A stretch of DNA of 64,000 bases from JBMNOZ01 sp050943335 (lineage in GTDB: Bacteria; Bacillota; Desulfitobacteriia; Desulfitobacteriales; Syntrophobotulaceae). Location of the stretch: NCBI GenBank assembly GCA_050943335.1, contig JBMNOZ010000010.1, forward strand, positions 1 to 64,000. Reading direction: 5' to 3'. A model generated the notes under the pieces. The model was not told the DNA's origin. It saw nothing but the letters and a program-made list of their open reading frames with translations, and ran no database searches. Shown here piece by piece: positions 33,438 through 42,846 of the stretch. Within the stretch, counting starts at the first letter, position 1; every line of letters begins with the position of its first letter. Position numbers and translations under genes: made by a program.

Positions 33438-34184
33438 CTATAGAGTCTTTATTTGGGATTTTCCCGCTTTGAGGAGTTCTGCCTGTTTTTTTCTGTACTT
33501 TACTTCCGCTTCTGAAGCTCGCAGATAAAAGGGCAAAACGACCTCTTCGGGAGAGGGAGGATTATTCTTTCTTTGCAACCAGCACTTCCAAGCTTCATAA
33601 GCGGCATAAGCGCCTCGGGGCAAGTAATTAAACTCTAAGGGGATTTGGGCTTGCTCTCCCAATTTTTCCCGTAAGAATTCCCGGGCTCCAACTAAAGCAT
33701 CCCCCACAAAGAAAAATTGTTGATCCTTTTTTATTAGTTTAGTTGTTAACTCTTCTGGGGTGATGGCTAAGGGCCCCTCAAGGGCTTTCATTTCTTGCTC
33801 GTAGCGATAATGTCCATAATACCATTCTCCCTTCCGAGCATCCAGAATTACCACAGTTTCTTCCCGGCGCCCCCAGCCGGCCCAAGCCAAGGTATCTAAA
33901 GTAGTCATCCCGATCAGGGGGATTTTAAGTACCTGAGCCAATCCCCCAGCAGTAGCCAGGCCGATTCTGATGCCCGTGAAAGATCCCGGTCCCCGCACTA
34001 CCCCGATAAACCCCAGATCCTTTAAGCTCCAATCCGCAGCCTTTAAGAGCTGATCCAACATTGGAATTAATCTTTCGGAATGATTTCTTCCGGTATGGAG
34101 AAAACTTTCTCCAATTAACTTGCCCTTTTCCCCCAAGGCAAGAGCTGTAATCTTTGTTGTTGTATCAATGGTTAAATATCTCAT
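33438..34184 (-). CDS. tsaB: tRNA threonylcarbamoyladenosine biosynthesis protein TsaB
   Basis: An inactive ASKHA homologue that scaffolds TsaD. MRYLTIDTTTKITALAL at the N-terminus, the GRNHSERLIPMLDQLL helix and GPGSFTGIRIGLA are characteristic. I start at the ATG at 34184 near GGGGG; a TTG seven codons upstream has no ribosome site. About 248 residues. Confidence 0.94.
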   Translation of the reverse strand: MRYLTIDTTTKITALALGEKGKLIGESFLHTGRNHSERLIPMLDQLLKAADWSLKDLGFIGVVRGPGSFTGIRIGLATAGGLAQVLKIPLIGMTTLDTLAWAGWGRREETVVILDARKGEWYYGHYRYEQEMKALEGPLAITPEELTTKLIKKDQQFFFVGDALVGAREFLREKLGEQAQIPLEFNYLPRGAYAAYEAWKCWLQRKNNPPSPEEVVLPFYLRASEAEVKYRKKQAELLKAGKSQIKTL

Positions 34185-34211
34185 AAATCCCCCGTTAGTT
34201 CTCAATTAGTT

Positions 34212-34682
34212 TTAGAGCTCCTCAAAAAACCATTTCTTGCCTCTACCCTTAGGAATAAAAGTTATTGCCCTTTCCAGATCACCGCTTCCCTCAATAATAA
34301 TTTCCAAACGGTCTGCGGGTAGAAGTTCAGTTATAATCTCCGGCCACTCCAAAAGACAGACAGTATCCTCACGAAAAAAGTCAGAAACCCCGATTACTTC
34401 GGCTTCTTCCCAGTGACGGAGGCGGTAAAGATCCATATGGACAAAAGTCAGTCCCTTTTCTTCAACTAAATATTCCTGGATGAGGGTAAAGGTGGGGCTA
34501 GTTATTTCGTCTTGCACTCCTAGTCCCTTACCCAATCCTTTGGCCAGGACAGTCTTTCCGGCCCCAAGTTCTCCAAAGAGGCAAATAACCTCGCCTCCTT
34601 TTAATATTTGTCCTAGTCTAAACCCTAAGGCAAATGTCTGTCCCGGATCAGTAGTTTTAAAAAACTGTTTCAGTTTCATCAC
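34212..34682 (-). CDS. tsaE: tRNA threonylcarbamoyladenosine biosynthesis ATPase TsaE
   Basis: A P-loop ATPase that resets the TsaBD complex. GELGAGKTVLAKGLGKGL is the Walker A region, SPTFTLIQEY switch I, and VHMDLYRL the metal site. 156 residues. The start (GTG, or the ATG one codon on) overlaps the stop of the amidohydrolase gene, so the two are translationally coupled. Confidence 0.95.
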   Translation of the reverse strand: MMKLKQFFKTTDPGQTFALGFRLGQILKGGEVICLFGELGAGKTVLAKGLGKGLGVQDEITSPTFTLIQEYLVEEKGLTFVHMDLYRLRHWEEAEVIGVSDFFREDTVCLLEWPEIITELLPADRLEIIIEGSGDLERAITFIPKGRGKKWFFEEL

Positions 34683-35899
34683 TCCGGTTTCACAACTTTT
34701 CCATCAATTAGCACCACTGTAGGAAAAGCATTAAAATTCAACGGTCTGTCATTCCAAATCACGATATCGGCATCCTTGCCTTCTGCTAACGAACCGATTC
34801 GCTTATCGACCCCTAAGATCTCCGCCGGCCAGATGGTAATGGCCTTCAAAGCCTCTTCTTCCGCCATGCCACAACGCATAGCCATGGCAGCACAGAGGGG
34901 TAAGTATTGGATAGGGGTTACAGAATGATCGGTTATAATAGCGACTTTAATTCCTTCTTTAGCCAGTATAGCCGGGGTTTCAAAAGTTTTTTCTTTCATC
35001 TCTACCTTTGCCCTATTAACCAGCGCAGGACCCACAGTCGCTGGATAACCGTATTTTTTAAGAATATCCGCAATTTTATGCCCCTCAGTGCAATGGTCGA
35101 GAACCAAATCAATATTAAATTCCTGGGCAATTCGAATAGCAGTCATTATATCATCCGCTCGGTGAGCATGAGCTCTTAAGGGTATTTTTCGCTCCAAAAC
35201 CAATAGTATGTTTTCCAGTCCCAGGTCGCGTTCCGGAAGTTTGAGGGGGTCCTTTTCACCCTGTTTCAACTTTTCTCTATAATCCTGGGCATCGTAAAAG
35301 GCTTGCCGCAGTAAAGCCGCTGTCCCCATCCTGGTCATAGGCATTTTCTTTTGTTCCCCGTAAACAAATTTCGGGTTTTCCCCAAAAGCAGCTTTTAGTC
35401 CCGCCGGCTCCTTAATAACCATTTCGTCGACAACCCGGCCGCTCGTTTTAACCACCACTCCTGTGCCGCCCAAAACATTAGCGCTTCCCGGCCCGGTAAA
35501 GGTGGCTGTTACTCCCCCCAAGCGCGCATCTCGGAAACCCTCGTCTTCGGGATTTATTCCGTCAATAGCCCTTAGTTCAGGGGTTAGGGGATCAGTCATT
35601 TCATTGATGTCATCCCCTTCGTAGCGATAAACCTCTTCGCCAAGGCCTACATGGCTATGGGCATCAATGAAGCCCGGTAGTACCCATTGTCCCGCAGCAT
35701 TTATTATTTTAACCGGGCTCTCGTCCCCTAAGCCGAAAATCTCCCGGAGGGATACCTCCCCAAGCTCCTTGCCCCCTTCGAGTTGCCTGGCGATCTTAAC
35801 AATCTTTTTCCCCCGGACAAGAATACTACCGTAAAAATCCTTATCCCCGTGCATAGTTTTAACTAGACCATTGGCAATTATTGTGTACACGTTATCCAT
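34679..35899 (-). CDS. amidohydrolase (imidazolonepropionase-like)
   Basis: A 406-residue metal-dependent amidohydrolase of the PF01979 type. The first metal motif is GFIDAHSHVGLGEE, followed by HAHR, DHCTEGH (His) and AIITDHSV (Asp); the closing SLAEGKDADIVIWNDRPLNF is the small beta-sandwich. Related to proteins annotated as imidazolonepropionase-like or prolidase, but hut genes are absent. AGGAGG ribosome site. It overlaps tsaE by four bases, though a functional link is doubtful. Confidence 0.85.
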   Translation of the reverse strand: MDNVYTIIANGLVKTMHGDKDFYGSILVRGKKIVKIARQLEGGKELGEVSLREIFGLGDESPVKIINAAGQWVLPGFIDAHSHVGLGEEVYRYEGDDINEMTDPLTPELRAIDGINPEDEGFRDARLGGVTATFTGPGSANVLGGTGVVVKTSGRVVDEMVIKEPAGLKAAFGENPKFVYGEQKKMPMTRMGTAALLRQAFYDAQDYREKLKQGEKDPLKLPERDLGLENILLVLERKIPLRAHAHRADDIMTAIRIAQEFNIDLVLDHCTEGHKIADILKKYGYPATVGPALVNRAKVEMKEKTFETPAILAKEGIKVAIITDHSVTPIQYLPLCAAMAMRCGMAEEEALKAITIWPAEILGVDKRIGSLAEGKDADIVIWNDRPLNFNAFPTVVLIDGKVVKPE

Positions 35900-35965
35900 T
35901 CTCCAGCCTCCTCTTGCAAAGTGTTTAATGTTTTTTTACGATGCGTGTTTTTAACGTTATCGAGA

Positions 35966-38104
35966 TTAGACATTTTTCATAGAAAGACTCACTCTGCCTC
36001 TGGCTTCATCCACATCTAAGACTCGAACTTTAACGATATCTCCCACCGCAGCTACTTCTAGAGGATGGAGCACATATTTTAGACTGAGTTCTGAGATATG
36101 AACAAGTCCGTCATTTTCTAAACCGATATCTACAAATAACCCGAAATCCACAACATTTCTGACTGTACCCTCCAAAACTAAATCCCTTTGTAAATCCTCC
36201 AAACGAGTAATATCCCTGCGCAGGAGAGGGCGGGGCAAATCCTCCCGGGGATCCCTTCCCGGTCTTTGCAAAGCCTCTATAATATCCTTTATAGTAGGAA
36301 TCCCGGCTTTTAGTTCTTCAGCGAGGACAGAAGGAGAAAACTGGGCTAAGGAAGAACGGATTTCCGCGGTTTTAGTTCTCAGATCTTCCGGAGTAAAACC
36401 GGCCTTGGCTAAAATTTTATGAGCCAGCTCATAAGACTCGGGATGAACAGGAGTATTTTCGAGGGCATTTATTCCATCTGGCAGGCGAATAAAACCAGCG
36501 CACTGGGTAAAAGATCTCTCGCCAATTCCAGGCACCAGTTTAAGTTCTTCTCGGGTTTTAAATTTCCCCTTTTCCTCCCGGTAAGCCACAATATTTTTAG
36601 CAGTAGTGGAATTTAACCCCGCAACATAACGTAAAATAGCGGCAGAGGCCGTATTAATATCTACTCCTACTGTATTCACGCAGGATTCCACCACTCCTCC
36701 CAAGGAATCCTCCAGGATTTTAGGACGGATATCATGCTGATATTGACCTACCCCTATGGCTTGAGGTTCTATTTTTACCAGTTCAGATAAAGGATCTTGA
36801 AGGCGGCGCGCAATCGAGACCGCACTTCTTAAAGAAAGATCGAGGTCTGGAAATTCTTCCTTAGCCATAGGTGAAGCGGAATAAACAGAGGCCCCCGCCT
36901 CACTGACAATAATGTACTCTGAAGATAATTTATATTCTTGAATAATCTCCGCTATTAGTTCTTCGGTCTCTCTGGAGGCGGTCCCATTGCCGATGGCAAT
37001 GATCTCGACTTTGTGTTCTGCTACTACTTGTCTTAAAGACGCCTTTGCTTCCTGTTTTCTATTTTGCGGGGGATGGGGATAAATTACACCCACTTTTAAC
37101 AATTTCCCAGTTTCGGAAATTAGAGCCCATTTGCAACCCGTTCTGTAGCCGGGATCAATTCCGAGAATAGTTCTCCCCCGAACTGGAGGTTGGAGTAGAA
37201 GCTGGCGAAGGTTGGCGGCAAAGACCTTGACCGCCTGCTCGCTAGCTTGAGCCGTTATTTCTGCTCTTGTCTCCCTTTCAATGGCTGGAAAAAGTAAGCG
37301 TTTGTAAGCATCTTGCAAGGTTTTCTTTATTAATGGTCCACAAGTCTTTCCTGAAAAAAATTCATTTTCAATATGGGAAAGCATAGAGTTGTCTTCTACT
37401 TCTAAAGTGATTTTTAAAAACTCTTCCTTCTCCCCCCTATTTAAGGCTAAAACTCGGTGAGCCGGTATTTTTCGAAGCGGTTCCCGATAATCATAGTACA
37501 TTTCGTAGACTGATCGTTCCTTCTTTTTAGCTTGGGAAACAATATCTGCTGTTTTGTAGATCTTGTTTCTTACTAGTTTTCTAACCCCGGCGTCATCCGC
37601 AATTGTTTCTGCGACAATGTCCAAGGCCCCCTCCAAGACATCTTTGATCTCTTTCAACCCGATCTCCGGCTGGATATACTTTTCCGCCTCCTGTTCAGCT
37701 TGGAGAGCCTCGGGATGCTCAATTAACCACTTAGCTAAAGGCTCGAGGCCTTTTTCTCTCGCTACCGAAGCTCTTGTTTTCCTTTTCCGCTTATAGGGTT
37801 GATATAGGTCTTCTACTTCCTGCAGTTTTTTTACCGCTAAAATTTTCTCCTTAAGTTCGGCACTCAGTTTGCCCTGTTCCTCAATTAGCCGTATAACTTC
37901 TTCCTTTCTTTTTTCTAAACTCCGCAGGTATTCTAACCTACTGACAATCTGGCGTAAAACCGTCTCGTCCAATTCTCCTGTAAGTTCCTTCCGATAGCGG
38001 GCTATAAAGGGAATGGTGTTACCCTGATCTAATAGTTTTACAGTCTCTTGAACCTGCCAGTTTTTCAATTTCAGTTCTTCCGCAATAATGTTAAAAAGAT
38101 TCAA
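35966..38104 (-). CDS. tex: RNA-binding transcription accessory protein Tex
   Basis: A 712-residue Tex/YqgF-S1 protein that binds nucleic acid and RNA polymerase. It has an N-terminal HTH region (NWQVQETVKLLDQGNTIPFIARYRKE, residues 15-40), a YqgF/RNase H-like domain (ILGIDPGYRTGCKWALI), two helix-hairpin-helix motifs (LNSTTAKNIVAYREEKGKF and LKLVPGIGERSF) and a C-terminal S1 domain (VVDFGLFVDIGLENDGLVHIS). TTG start with a GGAGGT ribosome site eight bases away. Confidence 0.95.
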   Translation of the reverse strand: MNLFNIIAEELKLKNWQVQETVKLLDQGNTIPFIARYRKELTGELDETVLRQIVSRLEYLRSLEKRKEEVIRLIEEQGKLSAELKEKILAVKKLQEVEDLYQPYKRKRKTRASVAREKGLEPLAKWLIEHPEALQAEQEAEKYIQPEIGLKEIKDVLEGALDIVAETIADDAGVRKLVRNKIYKTADIVSQAKKKERSVYEMYYDYREPLRKIPAHRVLALNRGEKEEFLKITLEVEDNSMLSHIENEFFSGKTCGPLIKKTLQDAYKRLLFPAIERETRAEITAQASEQAVKVFAANLRQLLLQPPVRGRTILGIDPGYRTGCKWALISETGKLLKVGVIYPHPPQNRKQEAKASLRQVVAEHKVEIIAIGNGTASRETEELIAEIIQEYKLSSEYIIVSEAGASVYSASPMAKEEFPDLDLSLRSAVSIARRLQDPLSELVKIEPQAIGVGQYQHDIRPKILEDSLGGVVESCVNTVGVDINTASAAILRYVAGLNSTTAKNIVAYREEKGKFKTREELKLVPGIGERSFTQCAGFIRLPDGINALENTPVHPESYELAHKILAKAGFTPEDLRTKTAEIRSSLAQFSPSVLAEELKAGIPTIKDIIEALQRPGRDPREDLPRPLLRRDITRLEDLQRDLVLEGTVRNVVDFGLFVDIGLENDGLVHISELSLKYVLHPLEVAAVGDIVKVRVLDVDEARGRVSLSMKNV

Positions 38105-38200
38105 CCGTTTCTACCTCCGCTGGCCCGAAAAAAATCATCAGCGTAGATGGCCTACGCTGAGTAATATCTTGTCTATGTAGTTTGACCCAGAGCTGGCAGG

Positions 38201-38551
38201 TCAGAGTCCGGTTAAGCCCAGACTGATTTCTATAGCTTCATTCACTCGGCTCATAATCTTTTCATCCAAAACAGCAACTTTTTCCTTAAGACGACTTTTA
38301 TCAATAGTCCGTATTTGTTCCGTTAAAATCACCGAATCTCGTTCCAAACCACTTCTCGAAGCTTTTACTTCCACATGGGTAGGAAGTTTTGCCTTGGAGA
38401 TCTGGGAGGTAATTGCGGCAATAATTGTCGTTGGGCTATATTGATTACCGATATCGTTTTGAACAACAAGAACTGGTCTTGTGCCGCCTTGTTCAGAACC
38501 TACAACGGGGTTTAGCTCCGCATAAAATATCTCCCCGCGCTTAATACTCAT
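38201..38551 (-). CDS. ndoA: mRNA interferase NdoA (MazF family toxin)
   Basis: A 116-residue MazF/PemK endoribonuclease. It opens KRGEIFYAELNPVVGSEQGG and continues RPVLVVQNDIGNQYSPTTI, AAITSQ and LTEQIRTIDKSRL, nearly identical in pattern to Bacillus EndoA, which cleaves UACAU. Its start overlaps the antitoxin gene by 11 bases. Confidence 0.95.
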   Translation of the reverse strand: MSIKRGEIFYAELNPVVGSEQGGTRPVLVVQNDIGNQYSPTTIIAAITSQISKAKLPTHVEVKASRSGLERDSVILTEQIRTIDKSRLKEKVAVLDEKIMSRVNEAIEISLGLTGL

Positions 38552-38828
38552 ATCCTACACTCCAAGCTAGTCTCCGTTCGTAACAGATTGTTGCTTCTTC
38601 TTCAGCTTCACATAAATCTTTTGCTAAAGCTAAATTTATCTGTGCCATTTCCATATAACCCTTGCGCATTTGTTCTCTCATTTCAGCCTTGCGCCGTTCT
38701 AACAATACACAATAGATTGCTTCTTTTATAAAATCACTTCTATCCTTTTTCTCCATCGAAGCGATATCGTCTATCTCTTCGATAATGCTTTCGGGCAAAC
38801 TCACTACAATACGTCTAATCTCTGCCAA
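38541..38828 (-). CDS. antitoxin NdoAI/EndoAI (ribbon-helix-helix)
   Basis: A 95-residue antitoxin to the neighbouring MazF-type RNase. The N-terminal ribbon-helix-helix reads RRIVVSLPESIIEEIDDIA, and the C-terminal half is an acidic toxin-binding helix. TTG start with GGGGGGTG upstream. Autoregulation of the pair is expected from the family. The usual neighbour alr is not present here. Confidence 0.92.
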   Translation of the reverse strand: MAEIRRIVVSLPESIIEEIDDIASMEKKDRSDFIKEAIYCVLLERRKAEMREQMRKGYMEMAQINLALAKDLCEAEEEATICYERRLAWSVGYEY

Positions 38829-38992
38829 AGCAGGGCACCCCCCTTAAAAGGTTACAGTAATAGCTTCAAACCACACGGTTTACTTCGCTCACCCAAAATC
38901 ATTCTACCCTATTATAGCTATTCAAGCTTAAAAGTGTCAATGAATGAGGTCGCTTTTAGGCTTTTTAAAACCTGAAGTTTTTTCCAAAAAAA

Positions 38993-39745
38993 TTATTTAC
39001 CCCCAAAGCGCTTTACAATTGCTAGATGAGCCCTTTTTTCCAGATTGTCATTAAGCTCTAGTTCTACCGCTTTACGACCTTTTTTCTGCCACACCGCTTT
39101 CAAGAGCTCATCGGCAAGATGCGGATTTTTGGGCAATAAGGGGCCATGTAGATTTGTTCCCCATAAATTTTTATATCTAAAACCTTCCAGCCCATCTTCT
39201 CCATTATTGCCGTATCCCCTGAGAACCTGACCTAGAGGCGTAAGCCCAGAACCCAGATATGTCTTTCCTAAATGGTTCTCAAATCCCACCATAGTCAACA
39301 AGCCGGTGGAATGGGGAGGAGGGGTTAGAAGTTTGGCGATTACATTTCCTTTAAACCTTGTGGGCCCTTCCACAGTGTAAAGATCGAGAATTCCAAGCCC
39401 GGGTATTTTTTCCCCAGCCGCTGTTTGATAATACTCTCCCAACATCTGGTAACCACTGCCCACAGCCAGGACAACCAGCCCTTCTTCAACGGCTTGTTTT
39501 AGTTTTTTAACTTGTGGGCTTAGACTTTTTTGCAAAATTTGTTGATCCTCTGTAGATCCGCCGCCTATCAATAAGATATCGGCTTGGGAAAAATCTAATT
39601 CGTCGCCTTGATAAATCTGACAAATCTCCGTTTCAACCCCCCGCCACTCACACCGGGCTTTAAGGGCCAGGATATTCCCCCGATCTCCATAAAGATTTAG
39701 ACGGTCCGGATAGAGATGATACATAGTTATTTTCACGACTTCCAC
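38993..39745 (-). CDS. gatD: lipid II isoglutaminyl synthase glutaminase subunit GatD, catalytic Cys missing
   Basis: GatD supplies ammonia from glutamine to MurT, which amidates the D-Glu of lipid II. The 250 residues follow the family throughout: LYPDRLNLYGDRGNILALKAR, LLIGGGSTEDQ, GLGILDLYTVEG, and LHGPLLPKNP with the catalytic His. The nucleophile elbow, normally AICGGYQ or AICGGFQ, here reads AVGSGYQ: the Cys position is Gly. Unless a sequencing error, the subunit should not hydrolyse glutamine. It overlaps murT by 13 bases. Confidence 0.88.
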   Translation of the reverse strand: MEVVKITMYHLYPDRLNLYGDRGNILALKARCEWRGVETEICQIYQGDELDFSQADILLIGGGSTEDQQILQKSLSPQVKKLKQAVEEGLVVLAVGSGYQMLGEYYQTAAGEKIPGLGILDLYTVEGPTRFKGNVIAKLLTPPPHSTGLLTMVGFENHLGKTYLGSGLTPLGQVLRGYGNNGEDGLEGFRYKNLWGTNLHGPLLPKNPHLADELLKAVWQKKGRKAVELELNDNLEKRAHLAIVKRFGGK

Positions 39746-41100
39746 CCCTTGCTTCTTAAGATTTCCCGCAAGGGAAAAAGGGCTGAGTAATTGGACAGAG
39801 CAAAAAAGGTCTCTAAAGAATCGGTCTTCTTCTGCTCCAGGGATTGCACTGCCTTTTTTAAATCCGGCTCGATTATGATCTTTTCTTCTTTAAAACCAGC
39901 GTATTTTAGTCTTAAGGCTAAATCCTCCGCTCTTAAACCGGAACAGATTAAATAATTAATATTTTCCTCCTGCCGGCAAAGCCTCTCGAAATCTACATCC
40001 CATAACCAAGAGACATCCCGACCATCCGAGGCTAAATCATTGATGGCCATAAGCAAAGCTATAGATTTGTCCAACTTAATCAGGGTATGGATCACTTGAT
40101 TAAAGCCAATGGGGTTTTTAACCAGAGTTAAGGTCAAATTAAAACCTGGTCCCCCAAAATTCTCCATCCTCCCGGCCTCGGCGACAAATGTTTCCAGTCC
40201 CTTTTTTATGGTTTCTCGGTTCACGCCCAAACATTCAGCGGCGCAAAAGGCGGCTAAAGCATTATACAAATTATAAAAGCCTAAAAGGGGCAGCTGATAA
40301 TCCTCTTCCGCAACCTGAAAAGCTAAGCCTTTTTCTGTAAGTTTTACTCCCTGAGCCTCAATATTTACCCTCGGACGTTTAAACTCACAGCTTGAACAGG
40401 TATAAATCCCTAGTTGACCGTAATGGACCAAATTGTACTGCAGTTTTGATTTGCACCGGGGACATTGCTCTTCCCCGCTCCCCTTACTTTTCTCACCAAG
40501 AGCTGGGAAATAATCTACTCCGTAGTAACAGGCTTCTTTTGATTCCCCGCAGGCCAATTGAGCAACTAAGGGATCGTCAGCATTCAAAACCAAAAGAGTG
40601 GAAGAGGGTAAAGCTTTCTGCACCAGGTTTACGGTTGTCTCAACTTCTCCGTAACGATCGAGTTGGTCGGGGAAAAAATTTGTTATCACAGCCACAGCAG
40701 GGGTTAGCTGCCGGCATAGATGAGGAACTGTACCTTCATCCACCTCTAAGAGCAAAAACGACGTTTTTATTTGCCCCCCAAGATCAGTGCTTTGCAACAA
40801 GGTTCCGATAACCCCCTTTAACATATTAGCCCCTTCCCGGTTGAAAGCCACGGTTTTTCTCGCTGCTTTCAAAATTGAAGCTAAGAGACCATTGGTTGTT
40901 GTCTTGCCGTTGGTGCCGGTTATAATTATTATTTTCCCAGTAAAAGAAGCCGCCAGAATTTTAATAATATCCGGACAAATTTTTTGCGCCACTAAACCTG
41001 GAAAGGTTGTCCCTTTTCTCCCTAGAAACTTGAGAAAACAGCCTACCAATTTACCGAGCCAGAGCGCCAGCCGGAAGCGGATTTTTTGGGAAACCGCCAT
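39733..41100 (-). CDS. murT: lipid II isoglutaminyl synthase subunit MurT
   Basis: A Mur-ligase homologue that amidates the stem-peptide glutamate of lipid II with ammonia from GatD. ATP motif ITGTNGKTTT (about 60-69), the MurT-specific zinc ribbon CPRC...CSSC (about residues 210-240), and the C-terminal DUF1727 domain with INDLASDGRDVSWLWDVDFE. 455 residues, normal. First gene of a two-gene operon with gatD. Confidence 0.94.
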   Translation of the reverse strand: MAVSQKIRFRLALWLGKLVGCFLKFLGRKGTTFPGLVAQKICPDIIKILAASFTGKIIIITGTNGKTTTNGLLASILKAARKTVAFNREGANMLKGVIGTLLQSTDLGGQIKTSFLLLEVDEGTVPHLCRQLTPAVAVITNFFPDQLDRYGEVETTVNLVQKALPSSTLLVLNADDPLVAQLACGESKEACYYGVDYFPALGEKSKGSGEEQCPRCKSKLQYNLVHYGQLGIYTCSSCEFKRPRVNIEAQGVKLTEKGLAFQVAEEDYQLPLLGFYNLYNALAAFCAAECLGVNRETIKKGLETFVAEAGRMENFGGPGFNLTLTLVKNPIGFNQVIHTLIKLDKSIALLMAINDLASDGRDVSWLWDVDFERLCRQEENINYLICSGLRAEDLALRLKYAGFKEEKIIIEPDLKKAVQSLEQKKTDSLETFFALSNYSALFPLREILRSKGWKS

Positions 41101-41302
41101 TTTGAAAAAACTCCTTTTTTTAAGCTTTATCCCGTCCCTTAGATACTATAACCTAATTACGGCTCTAATAAAAGTTTTTGGTAAACTTAAATTTTTAAAA
41201 TCGCTTTGTTTATCAAATCTGGACAAATTAAGCCTTTAAGTCTTATAATATTGGATAACACATAAGAAACTGCTTGAAAAAAATTAGGAAAGGAAATTCT
41301 CT

Positions 41303-41809
41303 ATGATTACACAATATAAAGGGATTAGGCCTCGAATCGGCAAGAGAGTTTACATAGCCCCCGGAGCCTATGTTATTGGCAATGTGGAAATAGGAGACGA
41401 AGCCAGTATTTGGTTTAATTGTGTTGTCCGCGGAGATTTTGATTCCATAACCATCGGCCGAAGGTCCAATATCCAGGATTTAAGCGTCCTTCACCCGGAC
41501 ATTGGCCATCCGGTCATCATTGGAGAGGATGTTACCGTCGGTCACTCCTGTGTTCTCCACGGCTGTAAAATCGGCAATGCCAGTCTCATTGGAATGGGAG
41601 CTGTTATTTTAAACGATGCTGTAATCGGTGAAAATAGTTTGGTTGGAGCCGGTTCCCTTGTTCCGGAAAGAAAAGTTTTTCCGCCAAATTCCCTTATCCT
41701 TGGAACACCGGCTAAAGTGGTGCGAGAACTTACTCCGGAAGAGATATCTTCTATTCTGAATTCGGCACAGGAATATTGGAAAATAGCCCAGGAATACCTT
41801 GATAAATAA
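41303..41809 (+). CDS. gamma-carbonic anhydrase family hexapeptide protein
   Basis: A 168-residue left-handed beta-helix protein (isoleucine-patch hexapeptide repeats) like YrdA/PaaY. The metal His ligands are seen in LSVLH and VGHSCVLHG, and the NIQDLS and GMGAVIL segments are typical. Many relatives bind zinc without proven carbonic anhydrase activity. Monocistronic: AGGAAAGGA ribosome site before, strong terminator after. Confidence 0.9.
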   Translation: MITQYKGIRPRIGKRVYIAPGAYVIGNVEIGDEASIWFNCVVRGDFDSITIGRRSNIQDLSVLHPDIGHPVIIGEDVTVGHSCVLHGCKIGNASLIGMGAVILNDAVIGENSLVGAGSLVPERKVFPPNSLILGTPAKVVRELTPEEISSILNSAQEYWKIAQEYLDK

Positions 41810-41835
41810 TAGAGACCGTTCTGAGATCAAAACTA

Positions 41836-41863
41836 AAAGGTGGTTGGAAAGCCACCTTTTTTT
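41836..41863 (+). terminator. terminator of the hexapeptide-protein gene
   Basis: AAAGGTGG/CCACCTTT stem with eight-base loop followed by TTTT. Confidence 0.88.
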
Positions 41864-41885
41864 ATTCCCTATATCATCCTACTGT

Positions 41886-42323
41886 TTATTGAATTATTTC
41901 TATACTATCCCCTGGTTTTACCCAACCCGGGCTAATTACTTTGGTAAAAATACCCTCTCTGGGCATTACACAATCCCCAGCGGATCTTTTAATCGCACAA
42001 CCGCCGTTGTGACAAGCTTTACCGATCTGGGTAACTTCCATTATCGTCTCCCCAATTTTTAAGCGCGTCCCCACCGGTAATTCGTAAAGCACTAAACCTT
42101 CGGTTGTTATATTTTCGGCAAATATCCCGGCTTCAAGGTTCTTCAGACCTAGAGCTCTTAGTTTATCAATACTTTCCTTACCCAGTAGACTAACCTGTCT
42201 GTGCCACTCCCCAGCATGAGCGTCACCTTTAAAGCCGTGGTTAACTTCAAAATAACCTTTGTCTATTTCTTTTTTAGGAACACCTTTTTTTTCGCTGATA
42301 TTAACCGCTAGAACTTTAGGCAT
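41886..42323 (-). CDS. MOSC domain protein 1
   Basis: A 145-residue MOSC (Moco sulfurase C-terminal) domain protein of the kind fused to or placed beside MoaC/MogA. Motifs: VNHGFKGDAHAGEWHRQVSLLG, FAENITTEGLVL, and GKACHNGGCAIKRSAGDCVMPREGIF, with three cysteines suited to sulfur or metal handling. Last gene of the cofactor operon. It probably binds pterin cofactor or a sulfur carrier; role unproven. Confidence 0.9.
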   Translation of the reverse strand: MPKVLAVNISEKKGVPKKEIDKGYFEVNHGFKGDAHAGEWHRQVSLLGKESIDKLRALGLKNLEAGIFAENITTEGLVLYELPVGTRLKIGETIMEVTQIGKACHNGGCAIKRSAGDCVMPREGIFTKVISPGWVKPGDSIEIIQ

Positions 42324-42348
42324 TTAATTCCCTCCACATATTGAATAG

Positions 42349-42846
42349 CTAAGATAAATATTTGTTAATAATTAGATCTGCTACCCCCTGATAATCATTG
42401 ATATTTAAGATTGGAACAGGGAGCGAAAGTTCTTCCACATCGGTTAGAACAGCGATTAAATTCTCCACCTCGGAAACAACTTCTGTTCCCAACTCTCTGC
42501 GGACCACTTCTATTTTCGGTCTCTGAGCGGCTTTATAGCCTTCCACAAAAATTATATCCACCCCTTGAATCAAAGGCGTAACATCTTCAAGGGTCTTCTT
42601 CTGAGCGGTTTTCTGAATAAGGGCATATTTATCAGGACCGATAATTGCTGTGGCCTTAGCTCCAGCCTGAGCAAAACGCCAGGTATCCTTACCCGGGACA
42701 TCCATCTCAAAGCCGTGCACATCGCTTTTGATCACCCCGATGTTGTAGCCCCGAACAGTCATTTCCCGAATTAGTTTTTCTAAAAAAGTAGTTTTTCCAG
42801 TCCCTGATTTAGCCGCCACAAAACAGATTACTGGAACATCAGCCAT
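42349..42846 (-). CDS. mobB: molybdopterin-guanine dinucleotide biosynthesis protein MobB
   Basis: A GTP-binding P-loop protein that assists MobA. Walker A AAKSGTGKTTFLEKLI at residues 11-26, IKSDVHGFEMDVPGKDTWRFAQAGA (the MobB fingerprint) and FVEGYKAAQRPKIEVVR. 165 residues. It overlaps the upstream MOSC gene by eight bases. Confidence 0.93.
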   Translation of the reverse strand: MADVPVICFVAAKSGTGKTTFLEKLIREMTVRGYNIGVIKSDVHGFEMDVPGKDTWRFAQAGAKATAIIGPDKYALIQKTAQKKTLEDVTPLIQGVDIIFVEGYKAAQRPKIEVVRRELGTEVVSEVENLIAVLTDVEELSLPVPILNINDYQGVADLIINKYLS

